A DNA stretch of 64,000 nt from Streptomyces sp. NBC_01224 (GCF_036002945.1 NZ_CP108529.1:2914001-2978000), one strand, 5' to 3'. Positions 8,087-17,166 are shown, counted from the stretch's first letter. Numbers and translations: made by a program. Notes: a model not told the origin generated them from the sequence alone.

Positions 8087-8847
8087 GCACGCCCGTGGTC
8101 TTCGACCCGATGACGCTGCCGTCGGACGACAACGTCAACTCGTACACCTTCTGCGTGGAGCTCAAGGGGAGCCAGTGGTTCCTGCAGAAGGGCAAGATGA
8201 TCGCCTATTACGGACGGATCGAGTTCAACGGCATCGGCCACGGCCGCTTCGAGCGGCTGATCCGTACGAGCTTCCACTCGCCGCTGCACGCGAGCGACTG
8301 GGTGGTGGCTGAAGGCAGCGGCAAGATGCTCCTCGCCGACCGCGCCTTCGACGTGAACTCGTACGACCTGGAGGACGGGAATCTGACGATCCGGTCCGGC
8401 AACCTCCTCGCGTACCAGCCGACCCTGGCACTCAAGCAGTCCATCGTGCCGGGCTTCCTGACACTGATCGGTACGGGAAAGTTCGTGGCCGCGTCCAACG
8501 GTCCGGTGGTCTTCATGGAGCCGCCCCTGCGGGTCGATCCGCAGGCGCTGGTGGGCTGGGCGGACTGCCCCTCGCCGTGCCACCACTACGACCATGGCTA
8601 TATGACGGGCGTGATGGGCGGGCTCAGGTCGCTGACCGGGATCGGCGGGACATCGGGCGAGGAGCACCAGTTCGAGTTCGTCGGGGCGGGCACCGTGCTG
8701 CTCCAGTCGACCGAGATCCTGATGCCGGAGCAGCCGACGGGGGCGACGCCGGCGCAGGCCGGGGTGCCGGGTGGTGCGGGTCAACCCGGCTCCGCACCCC
8801 GTCTGCCCGGTCAGCTCGGGGACCTCCAGCGCCGCTTCGGTTTGTGA
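8083..8847 (+). CDS. AIM24-family protein 3
   Basis: A 254-residue AIM24 protein with a GTG start (MSTPVVFDPMTLPSDDNVNS). The core has MIAYYGRIEFNGIGHG, GSGKMLLADRAFDV, GNLLAYQPTLALKQS and a C-terminal GEEHQFEFVGAGTVLLQSTE. It is the most divergent of the three and carries a ~40-residue Pro/Gly/Gln-rich tail (from about residue 212) that the others lack. It contains Cys-His residues in DCPSPCHHYDHG near residue 165, possibly a metal site. It ends the three-gene cassette; a MarR gene follows 126 bp later with its own promoter-like sequence. Confidence 0.85.
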   Translation: MSTPVVFDPMTLPSDDNVNSYTFCVELKGSQWFLQKGKMIAYYGRIEFNGIGHGRFERLIRTSFHSPLHASDWVVAEGSGKMLLADRAFDVNSYDLEDGNLTIRSGNLLAYQPTLALKQSIVPGFLTLIGTGKFVAASNGPVVFMEPPLRVDPQALVGWADCPSPCHHYDHGYMTGVMGGLRSLTGIGGTSGEEHQFEFVGAGTVLLQSTEILMPEQPTGATPAQAGVPGGAGQPGSAPRLPGQLGDLQRRFGL

Positions 8848-8973
8848 ACGGTAGTCTGCGGAGTGTGACGTCGAACGTCTGCACCCCGTACCCGAGCCCG
8901 TCTCCGGGCGAGTGCCGGGCGTCACAATCCCCCACCTTCGTCCGGCTTTCAACTTCTTAGGTAGAATCCATAC

Positions 8974-9450
8974 ATGGAGACCGAGACGGCCACTCGCTGG
9001 CTGAACGACGCGGAGCAGTGCGCCTGGCGCACCCACCTGGACGTCAGCAGGCTGCTGATGCACCAGCTGGAGAAGGACCTCCAGCCGTTCGGCCTGACCA
9101 ACAACGACTACGAGATCCTGGTCAACCTCTCGGAGTCGGACGACCAGCGCATGCGGATGAGCGACCTCGCCGCCGCGACGCTGCAGTCCAAGAGCAGGCT
9201 CTCGCACCAGATCACCCGCATGGAGAGCGCGGGACTGGTTCGCAGGGAGAACTGCGAGTCGGACCGGCGCGGACTGTTCGCGGTCCTCACCGATGAGGGT
9301 GCGGAGATGATGCGGAAGGTGGCGCCGCACCACGTGGCGTCGGTGCGCAAGCACTTCATGGACCTGTTGACGCCGGAGGCACTGGCGGACCTGCACGCGG
9401 CGCTGACACCGGTCGCGGATCATCTGCGGGGGCGCCGCGGCAAGGCGTGA
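8974..9450 (+). CDS. absC: MarR-family regulator, likely AbsC
   Basis: A 158-residue MarR protein. DNA-binding helices lie in RMRMSDLAAATLQSKSRLSH and the wing carries ESDRRGLFAVLTDEGAEMM. Length and position, between the AIM24 genes and a two-component pair, match my recollection of absC of S. coelicolor, a pleiotropic regulator linking zinc status and antibiotic production. That identity rests on memory and synteny, not alignment. Directly upstream, TAGAAT (8963-8968) ends 5 bp before the ATG, so a leaderless mRNA is likely; there is no Shine-Dalgarno. It converges with the sensor kinase gene, 15 bp away. Confidence 0.65.
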   Translation: METETATRWLNDAEQCAWRTHLDVSRLLMHQLEKDLQPFGLTNNDYEILVNLSESDDQRMRMSDLAAATLQSKSRLSHQITRMESAGLVRRENCESDRRGLFAVLTDEGAEMMRKVAPHHVASVRKHFMDLLTPEALADLHAALTPVADHLRGRRGKA

Positions 9451-9465
9451 CCTGCGGGGCGGTGT

Positions 9466-10920
9466 TCAACCGGCGCTCGGCAGCCACAGCCCGAACCGCG
9501 CGCCGCCCTCCGGCGCACCGTCCACCGTCAGCCGGCCGCCGTGCCGGGCCGCGACGTCACGGGCGATGGCCAGGCCGAGACCGGCGCCGCCCTCGTCCCG
9601 CGTACGGGCGTCGTCGAGGCGTACGAAACGTTCGAAGATCCGCTCGCGCTCGCCCGGTGGCACCCCCGCCCCGTCGTCGGTGACCTCGACGACCACCCCG
9701 CCCCGCTCCGCACGCAGCGAGACCGCCACCGTGCGCTCCGCATGACGCTCGGCGTTGTCCAGCAGATTGCCGATCACCCGCGCCAACTGCCCACGCGAAC
9801 CGGCCACTTCGAACGCACCGGAGTCCGGCACGGACACCGCCACCGGAATCCGGTCGCCGGTGCGCTGCGAGACCTCCTCGTGGACCAGCGCGCCCAGGTC
9901 CAGCGTCGTACGGCCCGGCCGCTCACCCGCGTCCAACCGGGCCAGCAGCAGCAGATCGGCCGCCAGCGCCTGCAGTCGTACGGTGTCGGCGACGGCGCCC
10001 GGCACGTCCAGCAGTTCCGGATGCGCGGCGCCCACCTCCAGCTGGGTGCGCAGGGAGGCGATCGGGCTTCGCAGTTCGTGCGAGGCGTCCGCCACGAAGC
10101 GCCGCTGTCGGTCCACCGATGCCTCAAGGGCCGTCAGGGTCTCGTTCGTGGTACGGGCCAGCCGGGCGATCTCGTCGCGCGAACCGGGCTCAGGCACCCG
10201 CCGTCTCAGATCCTCGGACGCGGTGATCGCGGCCATCTCGCGCCGGATTCCCTCGACCGGGCGCAGCGCCCGCCGGGTCACCAGCCAGGTGACCCCGGCA
10301 ACGACGAGCAGCAGCACCGGCAGCCCGATCAGCATCGCCCCGCGCACAGTGCCCACGGCCTCCTGCTCGGCGGCCAGCGGGGCGCCCGCGTGGACGGTCA
10401 GGGTCACCCCGGCCGAGGTGGTCGCCCGGACCGACGCGAAGCGGTAGTCGGCCGTGTCTCCGTCGACGGTGGCGGTGCCGTTGCTGAAGTCCGGGTCCCC
10501 GGAGTCGACTTCACCGCGGCCTGGGATGCCGTGACCGCCGTTGTCGTCGCCGTCGTCGTCATCGCGTCCGTCGTCGTCGGAACCGGAAGAACTTCCCGCG
10601 GCCGGTGACGAGGCCGGCTCGACCTGGTCCGTTCCGGTGCCGGAGATCGCCTCCAGGTCCTTGGAGACGGCCACCACGCGCCCGTCCTCGTCGGTCACCT
10701 GGACCGGATGGTCCTCCTCCTCGCGCATCTCCAGCCGGTCGTACGGCACATCGAGGGCCAGCTGGCCGGCCACCTCGCGGGCCGCCACCTCGGCCTGCAG
10801 CCCCGCCTGATCGGTGAGGTTGGCGCGCAGGACGAGGAGTACGGCGAGCCCGGCCCCGACCAGTGCGACGGCGACCACGACCGTGGCACCGAGTGCGGCC
10901 CTGGCCCGTACCGATCTCAC
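9466..10920 (-). CDS. Sensor histidine kinase with Asp-rich extracellular domain
   Basis: A 484-residue protein: TM1 at residues 10-32, an extracellular domain at about 33-193, TM2 at about 195-215, a HAMP linker, the H-box ASHELRSP with His281, and the N and G boxes of the ATPase domain (NLLDNAERHAE, DDGAGVPP, GAGLGLAIA). The sensor domain holds SGSDDDGRDDDDGDDNGGHG at residues 113-132, a striking acidic run that could bind divalent or other cations. The GTG start overlaps the response-regulator stop by 4 bp (GTGA). A PepSY protein with a similar acidic tail is encoded divergently. The stimulus is inferred only. Confidence 0.85.
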   Translation of the reverse strand: MRSVRARAALGATVVVAVALVGAGLAVLLVLRANLTDQAGLQAEVAAREVAGQLALDVPYDRLEMREEEDHPVQVTDEDGRVVAVSKDLEAISGTGTDQVEPASSPAAGSSSGSDDDGRDDDDGDDNGGHGIPGRGEVDSGDPDFSNGTATVDGDTADYRFASVRATTSAGVTLTVHAGAPLAAEQEAVGTVRGAMLIGLPVLLLVVAGVTWLVTRRALRPVEGIRREMAAITASEDLRRRVPEPGSRDEIARLARTTNETLTALEASVDRQRRFVADASHELRSPIASLRTQLEVGAAHPELLDVPGAVADTVRLQALAADLLLLARLDAGERPGRTTLDLGALVHEEVSQRTGDRIPVAVSVPDSGAFEVAGSRGQLARVIGNLLDNAERHAERTVAVSLRAERGGVVVEVTDDGAGVPPGERERIFERFVRLDDARTRDEGGAGLGLAIARDVAARHGGRLTVDGAPEGGARFGLWLPSAG

Positions 10921-11579
10921 AGCGCCTCCAGCCGGTATCCGGCGCCACGCACCGTACGGATGGCGGCCGCGCCGAGCTTGCGCCGCAGCGCGCTGACGTA
11001 CACCTCGACGATGTTCGGATCGCCGTCGTAGGCGAAGTCCCAGACGTGTTCCAGGATGTCCGCCTTGCTCACCACCTGCCCGGGCCTCAGCGCAAGTTGT
11101 TCCAGCACCGCGAACTCCTTGGTGGTGAGGGTGATTTCGGCCGGACCGAGATGCACCCGACGAGCGGCGGTGTCCATGCGCAGGGAGCCGACGGTGACCA
11201 CCGGCGAGCCGGAGCCGCCGCCCCGGCGCCGCAGCAGCGCCCGGATCCTGGCCACCAGCACGACGTACGAGAAGGGCTTGGTCAGGTAGTCGTCGGCCCC
11301 GGTGTCGAGGCCCTCCGCCTCGTCGTACTCCCCGTCCTTCGCCGTCAGCATCAGGATCGGCATCTCATGGCCGGCGGCGCGCAGGGCGGCACAGACCCGG
11401 TAGCCGTTCATCCCGGGCAGCATGATGTCGAGGACGACGAGGTCGTACACGCCCTCGGCCGCCCGGTGCAGCCCTTCGAGACCGTCGTGCACGACATCCA
11501 CGGCGAAGCCCTCGGCGGTGAGTCCCCCGGCCAGGGACATCGCCAGCCGCTTCTCGTCCTCCACGATCAACAGGCGCAT
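10917..11579 (-). CDS. OmpR-family response regulator
   Basis: A 220-residue protein from the ATG at 11579 (MRLLIVEDEKRLAMSLAGGL); a GTG two codons upstream is possible. The receiver has the acidic pair E8-D9, phospho-acceptor Asp51 in VVLDIMLPG, Thr in LMLTAKD and Lys in LTKPFSY. The C-terminal winged helix contains LTTKEFAVLEQLALRPGQVV and VSALRRKLG. It is transcribed first, with the kinase gene overlapping its end. Three tandem 10-bp repeats in the divergent promoter are the likely binding site, suggesting autoregulation plus control of the PepSY gene. No good Shine-Dalgarno precedes the ATG. Confidence 0.88.
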   Translation of the reverse strand: MRLLIVEDEKRLAMSLAGGLTAEGFAVDVVHDGLEGLHRAAEGVYDLVVLDIMLPGMNGYRVCAALRAAGHEMPILMLTAKDGEYDEAEGLDTGADDYLTKPFSYVVLVARIRALLRRRGGGSGSPVVTVGSLRMDTAARRVHLGPAEITLTTKEFAVLEQLALRPGQVVSKADILEHVWDFAYDGDPNIVEVYVSALRRKLGAAAIRTVRGAGYRLEAL

Positions 11580-11610
11580 GGGCACAGGGTCCCAAATGGA
11601 ACCTGAAGAC

Positions 11611-11640
11611 GGCTTCAGGTGGCTTCAGGCTGCGTTCAGC
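11611..11640. promoter_or_regulatory. Three tandem 10-bp repeats: probable response-regulator binding site
   Basis: GGCTTCAGGT, GGCTTCAGGC and TGCGTTCAGC follow each other without gaps, so the CTTCAG or GTTCAG core recurs once per helical turn. OmpR-family regulators bind such direct repeats. The site sits between the divergent response-regulator and PepSY genes, 31-61 bp upstream of the regulator ATG. Confidence 0.6.
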
Positions 11641-11697
11641 ATCACCCCGGCAGTGTGGACCGTGTCGAAACCGGCCACCCGATCAGGGAGGAACCTC

Positions 11698-12327
11698 ATG
11701 AAGCGCAAGATCGTCATCGCCGCCGTCACCGCGGCCGTGCTCGTCGGCGGCACAGCCGCCACGGCCGTCGCCTTCACGGACGACGACAGCCAGGACCGCG
11801 GCACCAGGAGCGGCGCGGCGGGCGGCAGCACCGCCCGCGTCGGCGTCGCGGACGCGACCGCGGCCGCCGTCGGGGCCGTTCCGGGCACGGTCACCGAGGC
11901 CGAGCTGGACGACGAGGGCGGCGGGCCGGTCTGGGAGATCGATGTGTACGGCTCCGACAAGGTCTGGCACGACGTGACGGTGGACGCGGGCAGCGGCAAG
12001 GTGCTCGGCAAGCACGTCTCCGACGACAACGACGACGATCGCGACCGGCATGCGCCCAGGTCGGCCGGCGTCTCGCTGGACGCGGCGGTCGACGCCGCGC
12101 TCAAGGCGACGCCCGGGACCGTGACGTCGATCGAACTGGACGACAGCGACGGCCGGAGCGGCGGGGCGCTGCACTGGGAGGTCGACGTCCGGGGCAAGGA
12201 CGGCAAGCGGCACGAGCTGAACGTCGACGCCAGGACGGCCAAGGTCACGGCGGACCGGTCGGACGACGGCCATGACCGTCATGACGACGACCACGGGGAC
12301 GACCGGGACGACCACGACGACGACTGA
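11698..12327 (+). CDS. Exported protein with two PepSY domains and Asp/His-rich tail
   Basis: A 209-residue protein preceded by AGGGAGGAA. The N-terminus MKRKIVIAAVTAAVLVGG is a signal peptide, with likely cleavage after AVA near residue 25. Two PepSY repeats follow: VGAVPGTVTEAELDDEGGGP with WEIDVYG, and LKATPGTVTSIELDDSDGRS with WEVDVRG. The last ~25 residues are almost only Asp, His, Gly and Arg (DDGHDRHDDDHGDDRDDHDD). PepSY domains commonly occur in secreted or membrane modulators of peptidases. With the adjacent sensor kinase, which is also acidic, a cell-surface cation-related role is plausible but unproven. Confidence 0.85.
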   Translation: MKRKIVIAAVTAAVLVGGTAATAVAFTDDDSQDRGTRSGAAGGSTARVGVADATAAAVGAVPGTVTEAELDDEGGGPVWEIDVYGSDKVWHDVTVDAGSGKVLGKHVSDDNDDDRDRHAPRSAGVSLDAAVDAALKATPGTVTSIELDDSDGRSGGALHWEVDVRGKDGKRHELNVDARTAKVTADRSDDGHDRHDDDHGDDRDDHDDD

Positions 12328-12347
12328 CGCCCGGGTCCGCCGGACCG

Positions 12348-14654
12348 TCAGGGCGCGTAGGACAGGACCGTCCCGTCCCTGAAGGCCAGGAAGGCGACGT
12401 TCCCCCGCGCGACGAGCGAGACGTACGCCGGATCGACCGACTTGCCCTCGGGCCAGCCGGTCGGCGGGTTGCCGGTCCAGCCCGGATCCCCTTCGGCGGC
12501 CATGTCGATGACCTCCACCTTGCGCCCGCCCACGACGAGGGCCCTGTCGCCGGCCACGGACGGCCTGCCGACGGTGTCCATGCCCTGGCCGCCTTCGTAC
12601 GTCGCCCAGTACTGCCGCCCGTCGGACAGGCCGAACGCGTACGTCCTCGTCCGGCTGCTCACCACGACCTTGCCGTCATGTGAGAGTGCGGGCCGGTAGG
12701 CGATGTCCACGCCCGCGGCGATCGACCGGCGGCTCTGCGGGGCCGTCACGTCGACGACCGTCAGGCCGTTCGAGCCGGAGCAGAGGAGTTCCTTTCCCTT
12801 CAGGACCGGCATACGGCACAAGACGTCACCGGCTGCGATGCCACTCAGCCGCGTGCCGTCCGCACCCTTCAGGACGGTGACTCCGTCGCCTGCCGCGACG
12901 AGCCGGCCGTCGGCGAAGGCCAGTGCGGCGTCGGCGGCCGGGTCGTCCCACGTCTTGTGCCACTTGAGTGCGTGCTTGCCGGTGAGCTCACGGGCGAGGA
13001 TCTGGGCGCCGCCCGTGCCGATAACCTTCGTCGCGTAGTAGAGAACTCCACCGGACTGGACGGAATCGGTCACCCGGGCGTCGCCGGGCAGCGGTTCCCG
13101 CCACTGCTCGGCCCCGTCGGCGAGGCCACGTGCCAGCAGGGCACCGTCCTGGAAGGCGTACACGGTTGTGCCGATGACTGCGGCCACCGAGGCCGGGCCG
13201 GTCCCCGTCCTTCCCGGTGGGGTCTGCCAGCGCCGCTTTCCGTTCGCCGCGTCCAGCAAGGTGATGCCGCGTGGGCCGCCGCAGACCAGTGACGTGTCCG
13301 CGAGTACGCACTCCGCCGGACCGTCCTCGATGCTGGTCGTCCATGCCTTCCAGCCCGCCGGTCTGGTGGCGAGATCCGCGGCGGCCGCTCCGAAGTCGCC
13401 GGTGTGCCCCGCGTCCGCGCCGGGTATGACCGCGGGCCCCGCCTTGGTCCGCGACGCGTCCGAGGCGGAAGCGGTCGGATGCGCCGCGCCGCCGGCGCCG
13501 GCGCCTCCCGCGTTGTCGTTGCCACCGTCCCCGTTGAAGAGCCCCGGCAGCAATACCGTCCCCAGCACCGCGCACACCACCACGGCCGCCGCCGCCAACC
13601 CGATCCACAGTCCCCTGTTCCCCTGCCGGTCCCCCGGTACGGCCACCGGCACAACGGGTGTCGGGGCGAGCGCGAGCCCACCGTGGTCCGGGGCATGGAA
13701 CGGGACCGGTGGTGCGGCAACCGACGGCACAGCCGCCTCCGCGGCGGCGCGCGCCCCGGCCGCGTGCGCGGCGAGCAGTCCGCGTATCGATTCCGTCCAG
13801 GGAAACGGCCCGGGCGCCGCCACGGCCGCTCGCGCTCCGGTCAACAGCATGTCGACGAGCTGCTGCGGAGTCGGCCGGGATCCTGCCTCACCACGCAGAC
13901 ACGCCTCGATCACCTCACGCAACTGCGGTGGTACGCCCGACAGTTCGGCCTCGCCCTGGGCGATCCGGAAGATCACGGCCGCCATGTCGGAGTCGTCGAA
14001 CGGCCCCCTCCCGGTCGCCGCGTAGGCAAGCACCGCGCCGAGACAGAACACATCGGACGCCGGTACGAGGGAGCGTGAGCCGTTGACGTGCTCGGGCGAG
14101 ATGTAGCCGGGGCTGCCCACCACGACACCGGTCCGCGTCAGTTGGGTGGCGTCGAAGGCCTGCGCGATGCCGAAGTCGATCACCTTCGGCCCGTCGGCGC
14201 CGAGCAGCACATTGCCGGGCTTGAGGTCGCGGTGGAGTACGCGTACGGCGTGCATGTCGGCGAGCGCGCGGGCGAGGTCGGCGCCCATCTCCCGTACGAC
14301 CTGCTCGGGCATCGGCCCGCCTCGGGTCACCGCCTCGGCGAGCGAGGGGCCGGGGACGTACTCGGTCGCCAGCCAGGGCAGCCGGCCGCTCGGGTCACCG
14401 CCGACGAGGGCCGCGGTGTACGGACTGCGCACGGCACCCGCCGCGTCGATCTCCCTGCGGAAGCGGATCCGGAAGCCGTCGTCGAGGTCGAGATCCGGGC
14501 GCATGGTCTTCAGCGCGACCAGCCCGGCGAGGGTGTCGCGCGCACCTGCCGGCCGGGCCAGGTACACCTCGCCCATACCACCCGCGCCCAGCAGTCCGAG
14601 CAGCTGGTACGGGCCGATCAGCCGGGCCCGGCCTGCCGGAAGCGGCTCGATCAC
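12348..14654 (-). CDS. Receptor-type Ser/Thr protein kinase with PQQ-like propeller (1)
   Basis: A 768-residue protein from a GTG at 14654, preceded by GAGGGGGG; the open frame upstream is not kinase-like. The Hanks-type kinase domain occupies residues ~14-270: glycine loop GAGGMGEV at 23-30, Lys49, catalytic HRDLKPGN at 141-148 and DFG at 160-162. A Pro/Ala-rich linker leads to one TM helix at about 349-372. The outside ~395 residues contain repeated motifs such as VLLDAANGKRRW- and GLSDGRQYW-like strands of a PQQ-type beta-propeller. It is probably a membrane receptor kinase sensing an extracellular ligand. It lies 28 bp after a homologous kinase gene, forming a tandem pair. Confidence 0.88.
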   Translation of the reverse strand: MIEPLPAGRARLIGPYQLLGLLGAGGMGEVYLARPAGARDTLAGLVALKTMRPDLDLDDGFRIRFRREIDAAGAVRSPYTAALVGGDPSGRLPWLATEYVPGPSLAEAVTRGGPMPEQVVREMGADLARALADMHAVRVLHRDLKPGNVLLGADGPKVIDFGIAQAFDATQLTRTGVVVGSPGYISPEHVNGSRSLVPASDVFCLGAVLAYAATGRGPFDDSDMAAVIFRIAQGEAELSGVPPQLREVIEACLRGEAGSRPTPQQLVDMLLTGARAAVAAPGPFPWTESIRGLLAAHAAGARAAAEAAVPSVAAPPVPFHAPDHGGLALAPTPVVPVAVPGDRQGNRGLWIGLAAAAVVVCAVLGTVLLPGLFNGDGGNDNAGGAGAGGAAHPTASASDASRTKAGPAVIPGADAGHTGDFGAAAADLATRPAGWKAWTTSIEDGPAECVLADTSLVCGGPRGITLLDAANGKRRWQTPPGRTGTGPASVAAVIGTTVYAFQDGALLARGLADGAEQWREPLPGDARVTDSVQSGGVLYYATKVIGTGGAQILARELTGKHALKWHKTWDDPAADAALAFADGRLVAAGDGVTVLKGADGTRLSGIAAGDVLCRMPVLKGKELLCSGSNGLTVVDVTAPQSRRSIAAGVDIAYRPALSHDGKVVVSSRTRTYAFGLSDGRQYWATYEGGQGMDTVGRPSVAGDRALVVGGRKVEVIDMAAEGDPGWTGNPPTGWPEGKSVDPAYVSLVARGNVAFLAFRDGTVLSYAP

Positions 14655-14682
14655 TGCGCGGCCCCCCTCATCGTCCGACGGT

Positions 14683-17166
14683 TCACTTGGGCAGCGGCAC
14701 CGAAACCGCGGTGCCGTCGTCGTACACGACATGCACGACACCGCCGACCGGCAGCACCTGCGGGTCGAGCAGTTCCTGCTCCAGATCGACGCCATTGGTG
14801 ACGGAGTCGTACGTCGGTGTCCTGGTCGGGCCCGGAGCGCCCGGAATCCGGGTCGTGGTGAGTGAACCCAGGGTGCCGTCGGGGCGGATCGGGACCGTGT
14901 ACAGCGTCGTGCTGTCCGCCCACACCACCGTGTCCGCGACGATCAGCGGGTCGGAGACCGGGTTGCTCATCCCCTGCGCCACCTTTCCGCCGAGCGGGAA
15001 CCGGCCGAGCGCCCGGCCGCCGTCGCGGCCCACGACGACGATCTCGTCCGGCACGTCCGACTCGTGCTCACTGCTCCGCCGCAACGTGATGACCCGGTCG
15101 CCGAGTGCCGTCAGCGCCGCGCCGGCGACGAGCGAGGAGTCCACCGGCACCCGCCCCTGCGTCTGGAGCGTCCCGGCTGCGAACCGCAGCACGGTCACGT
15201 CGTCCCCGAAACCGGAAGGGTCGTCGTTGGAGATGTAGGCGTCGCAGAAGGCGTAGCGGCCGCGCACCCGGAGCGACCCGCACCCCGAATTCGTCCTGTC
15301 CCCGGAAGCTTGCACAGCCTCGCCTCCGGCCGTGCCCAGCAACGAGCCGTCCTTCGGCCGGAAGGCCTTCGGTGCGTCCTCGCCGACCGCGTACACCACC
15401 GTGCCATCGGTGGCGACCGGCCAGAAGTTGCCCTTCTGGGCGTTGGAGATGTCCTGCGGGGCCAGCGGCTTCTGCCACTTGCGGGCGCCGGTCCTCAGGT
15501 CGTACGCGGCGAGCGCCGCGTCCTCAGGCGTCGAGGTGGTCGCGGCGAAGACCAGGCCGTCGACGACGACCGGCGCGCTGTCCAGGTCGTGCGCGCCGCC
15601 GGACGGGGTCTCCCAACGGACCGTACCGGTCTTCGCGTCCAGCGACCGCAGGCGTTCGCCCGCGGCAAGCAACACGGTGTCGTCGTACACAGTGGGCCGG
15701 GTGGCATCGGCCGGCATGAAGAACTGGCCGCGGGGCCCCCAGCCCGCCCTGTTCGAACTCTGTCCGGTGTCGAACGTCCACATCCGGCGACCGTCGGCCG
15801 CCGACACCGCCTCGTACGTACCGTCGACCAGTCGGCAGACCACGACATCACGGCCTGCGGCACAACCGATCGGAGACTTGGAGAACTTGCCCTGCCAGGA
15901 CTTCGTCCACCCCGCCGGACGGACGTCACGGCCGTAGGGGACCGTGCCCGAGCCGTCCGGGCCGCCGTTCTCGTCCACACCGGCCACGATCCTGGCGGCT
16001 GCGGGTGAACCGCCCCCGGGGGATGCCTCGTTGGGCGTGGTGCGGTTGTTGCGCCAGGCCAGGATGCCCCCGGTGGCCGCGCCCAGCACGATCAGCGCGG
16101 CAAGGACCGCGCCCAGGGCGCGGCGGGAGCGGCGCGGCGGCTGCGCGAGGCCGGGGCCCTGGGTGGGTGCGATGTGCAGGCCCGGGGTGAAGTCGGTCCC
16201 CTGGGTGGGCAGTTGGTGGGGCGCGGCAGGGATTCCGGCGGCCGCCTCGGTCGGTGTGTACCCGGGCAGAAGCGGGCCGCCCAGCGCCATGACCCGGGCC
16301 AGTTCACGCTCGTACTCGGTGATGTGCTGCTCCACCGGCTCCGGCCACCGTGCGGCCGCGTCGGGGGCGAGCCGCTGTGCGAGTTCGGTAGCGGTGGGGC
16401 GGGAGGCGGGATCGGCGACCAGGCAGTCCTCCAGGACGGCACGCAGCGCTTCGGGCACATCGCCGAGATCGGCCTCGACGTACTTGACCCGGTAGAGCAC
16501 GGCGGCGACCGGTCCGTCCCCGAAGGGATCGCGTCCGGTGGCCGCGTAACAGAGCACGGAGGCAAGGCAGAACACGTCGGAGGCGGATACGACGCGTCCG
16601 CTGCCCGCCACATGCTCCGGGGACATGAAGGCGGGGCTGCCGACCATGCGGCTGGTGGTGGTGAGCGGGGTCGCGCCGGCATCCCGGGCGATGCCGAAGT
16701 CGATGAGCCGCGGACCGTCCGACGCGAGCATCACATTGCCGGGTTTCACATCGCGGTGGACGATCCCTGCCGCGTGGACGGCCGCCAGGGCGCGGGCCAG
16801 TCCGGCACCGAGCATCCGTGTCTCGGCCTCGTCCATCGCGCCCGCCCTGCGGACGGCGGCGGACAGAGTCGGGCCGGCCACGTATCCGGTGGCGAGCCAG
16901 GGCACTTCGGCGTCGGCGTCCCCGTCGAGCAGCGGGGCGAGATGGGGGCCGACGACGGACCGGGCGACGGTGATCTCCCGTCGGAAGCGGCCCAGGAAGC
17001 CGGGGTCCTGGGCCACGTCGCGGCGGACCGTCTTGACGGCGACCGGTTCACCGCCTCCGTCCCGGGTACCGAGGAAGACCTCTCCCATGCCGCCCGCGCC
17101 GAGCCGGGCCTGTATCGCGTAGGGACCGATCCGTCTGGGCGAGTCCTCCCGCAGCGGACCCAGCAT
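14683..17166 (-). CDS. Receptor-type Ser/Thr protein kinase with PQQ-like propeller (2)
   Basis: An 827-residue protein of the same plan as its downstream neighbour. Glycine loop GAGGMGEV is at 23-30, Lys45, HRDVKPGN at 137-144, DFG at 156-158 and the SPAFMSPEHV activation segment near 177-186. One TM helix lies at about 349-371. The extracellular ~455 residues contain YEAVSAADGRRMWTFDT- and SLDAKTGTVRWETP-type propeller strands. The two kinases are close enough in sequence to be a tandem duplication whose sensor domains have diverged. The intergenic 255 bp upstream would hold the promoter. Confidence 0.88.
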   Translation of the reverse strand: MLGPLREDSPRRIGPYAIQARLGAGGMGEVFLGTRDGGGEPVAVKTVRRDVAQDPGFLGRFRREITVARSVVGPHLAPLLDGDADAEVPWLATGYVAGPTLSAAVRRAGAMDEAETRMLGAGLARALAAVHAAGIVHRDVKPGNVMLASDGPRLIDFGIARDAGATPLTTTSRMVGSPAFMSPEHVAGSGRVVSASDVFCLASVLCYAATGRDPFGDGPVAAVLYRVKYVEADLGDVPEALRAVLEDCLVADPASRPTATELAQRLAPDAAARWPEPVEQHITEYERELARVMALGGPLLPGYTPTEAAAGIPAAPHQLPTQGTDFTPGLHIAPTQGPGLAQPPRRSRRALGAVLAALIVLGAATGGILAWRNNRTTPNEASPGGGSPAAARIVAGVDENGGPDGSGTVPYGRDVRPAGWTKSWQGKFSKSPIGCAAGRDVVVCRLVDGTYEAVSAADGRRMWTFDTGQSSNRAGWGPRGQFFMPADATRPTVYDDTVLLAAGERLRSLDAKTGTVRWETPSGGAHDLDSAPVVVDGLVFAATTSTPEDAALAAYDLRTGARKWQKPLAPQDISNAQKGNFWPVATDGTVVYAVGEDAPKAFRPKDGSLLGTAGGEAVQASGDRTNSGCGSLRVRGRYAFCDAYISNDDPSGFGDDVTVLRFAAGTLQTQGRVPVDSSLVAGAALTALGDRVITLRRSSEHESDVPDEIVVVGRDGGRALGRFPLGGKVAQGMSNPVSDPLIVADTVVWADSTTLYTVPIRPDGTLGSLTTTRIPGAPGPTRTPTYDSVTNGVDLEQELLDPQVLPVGGVVHVVYDDGTAVSVPLPK

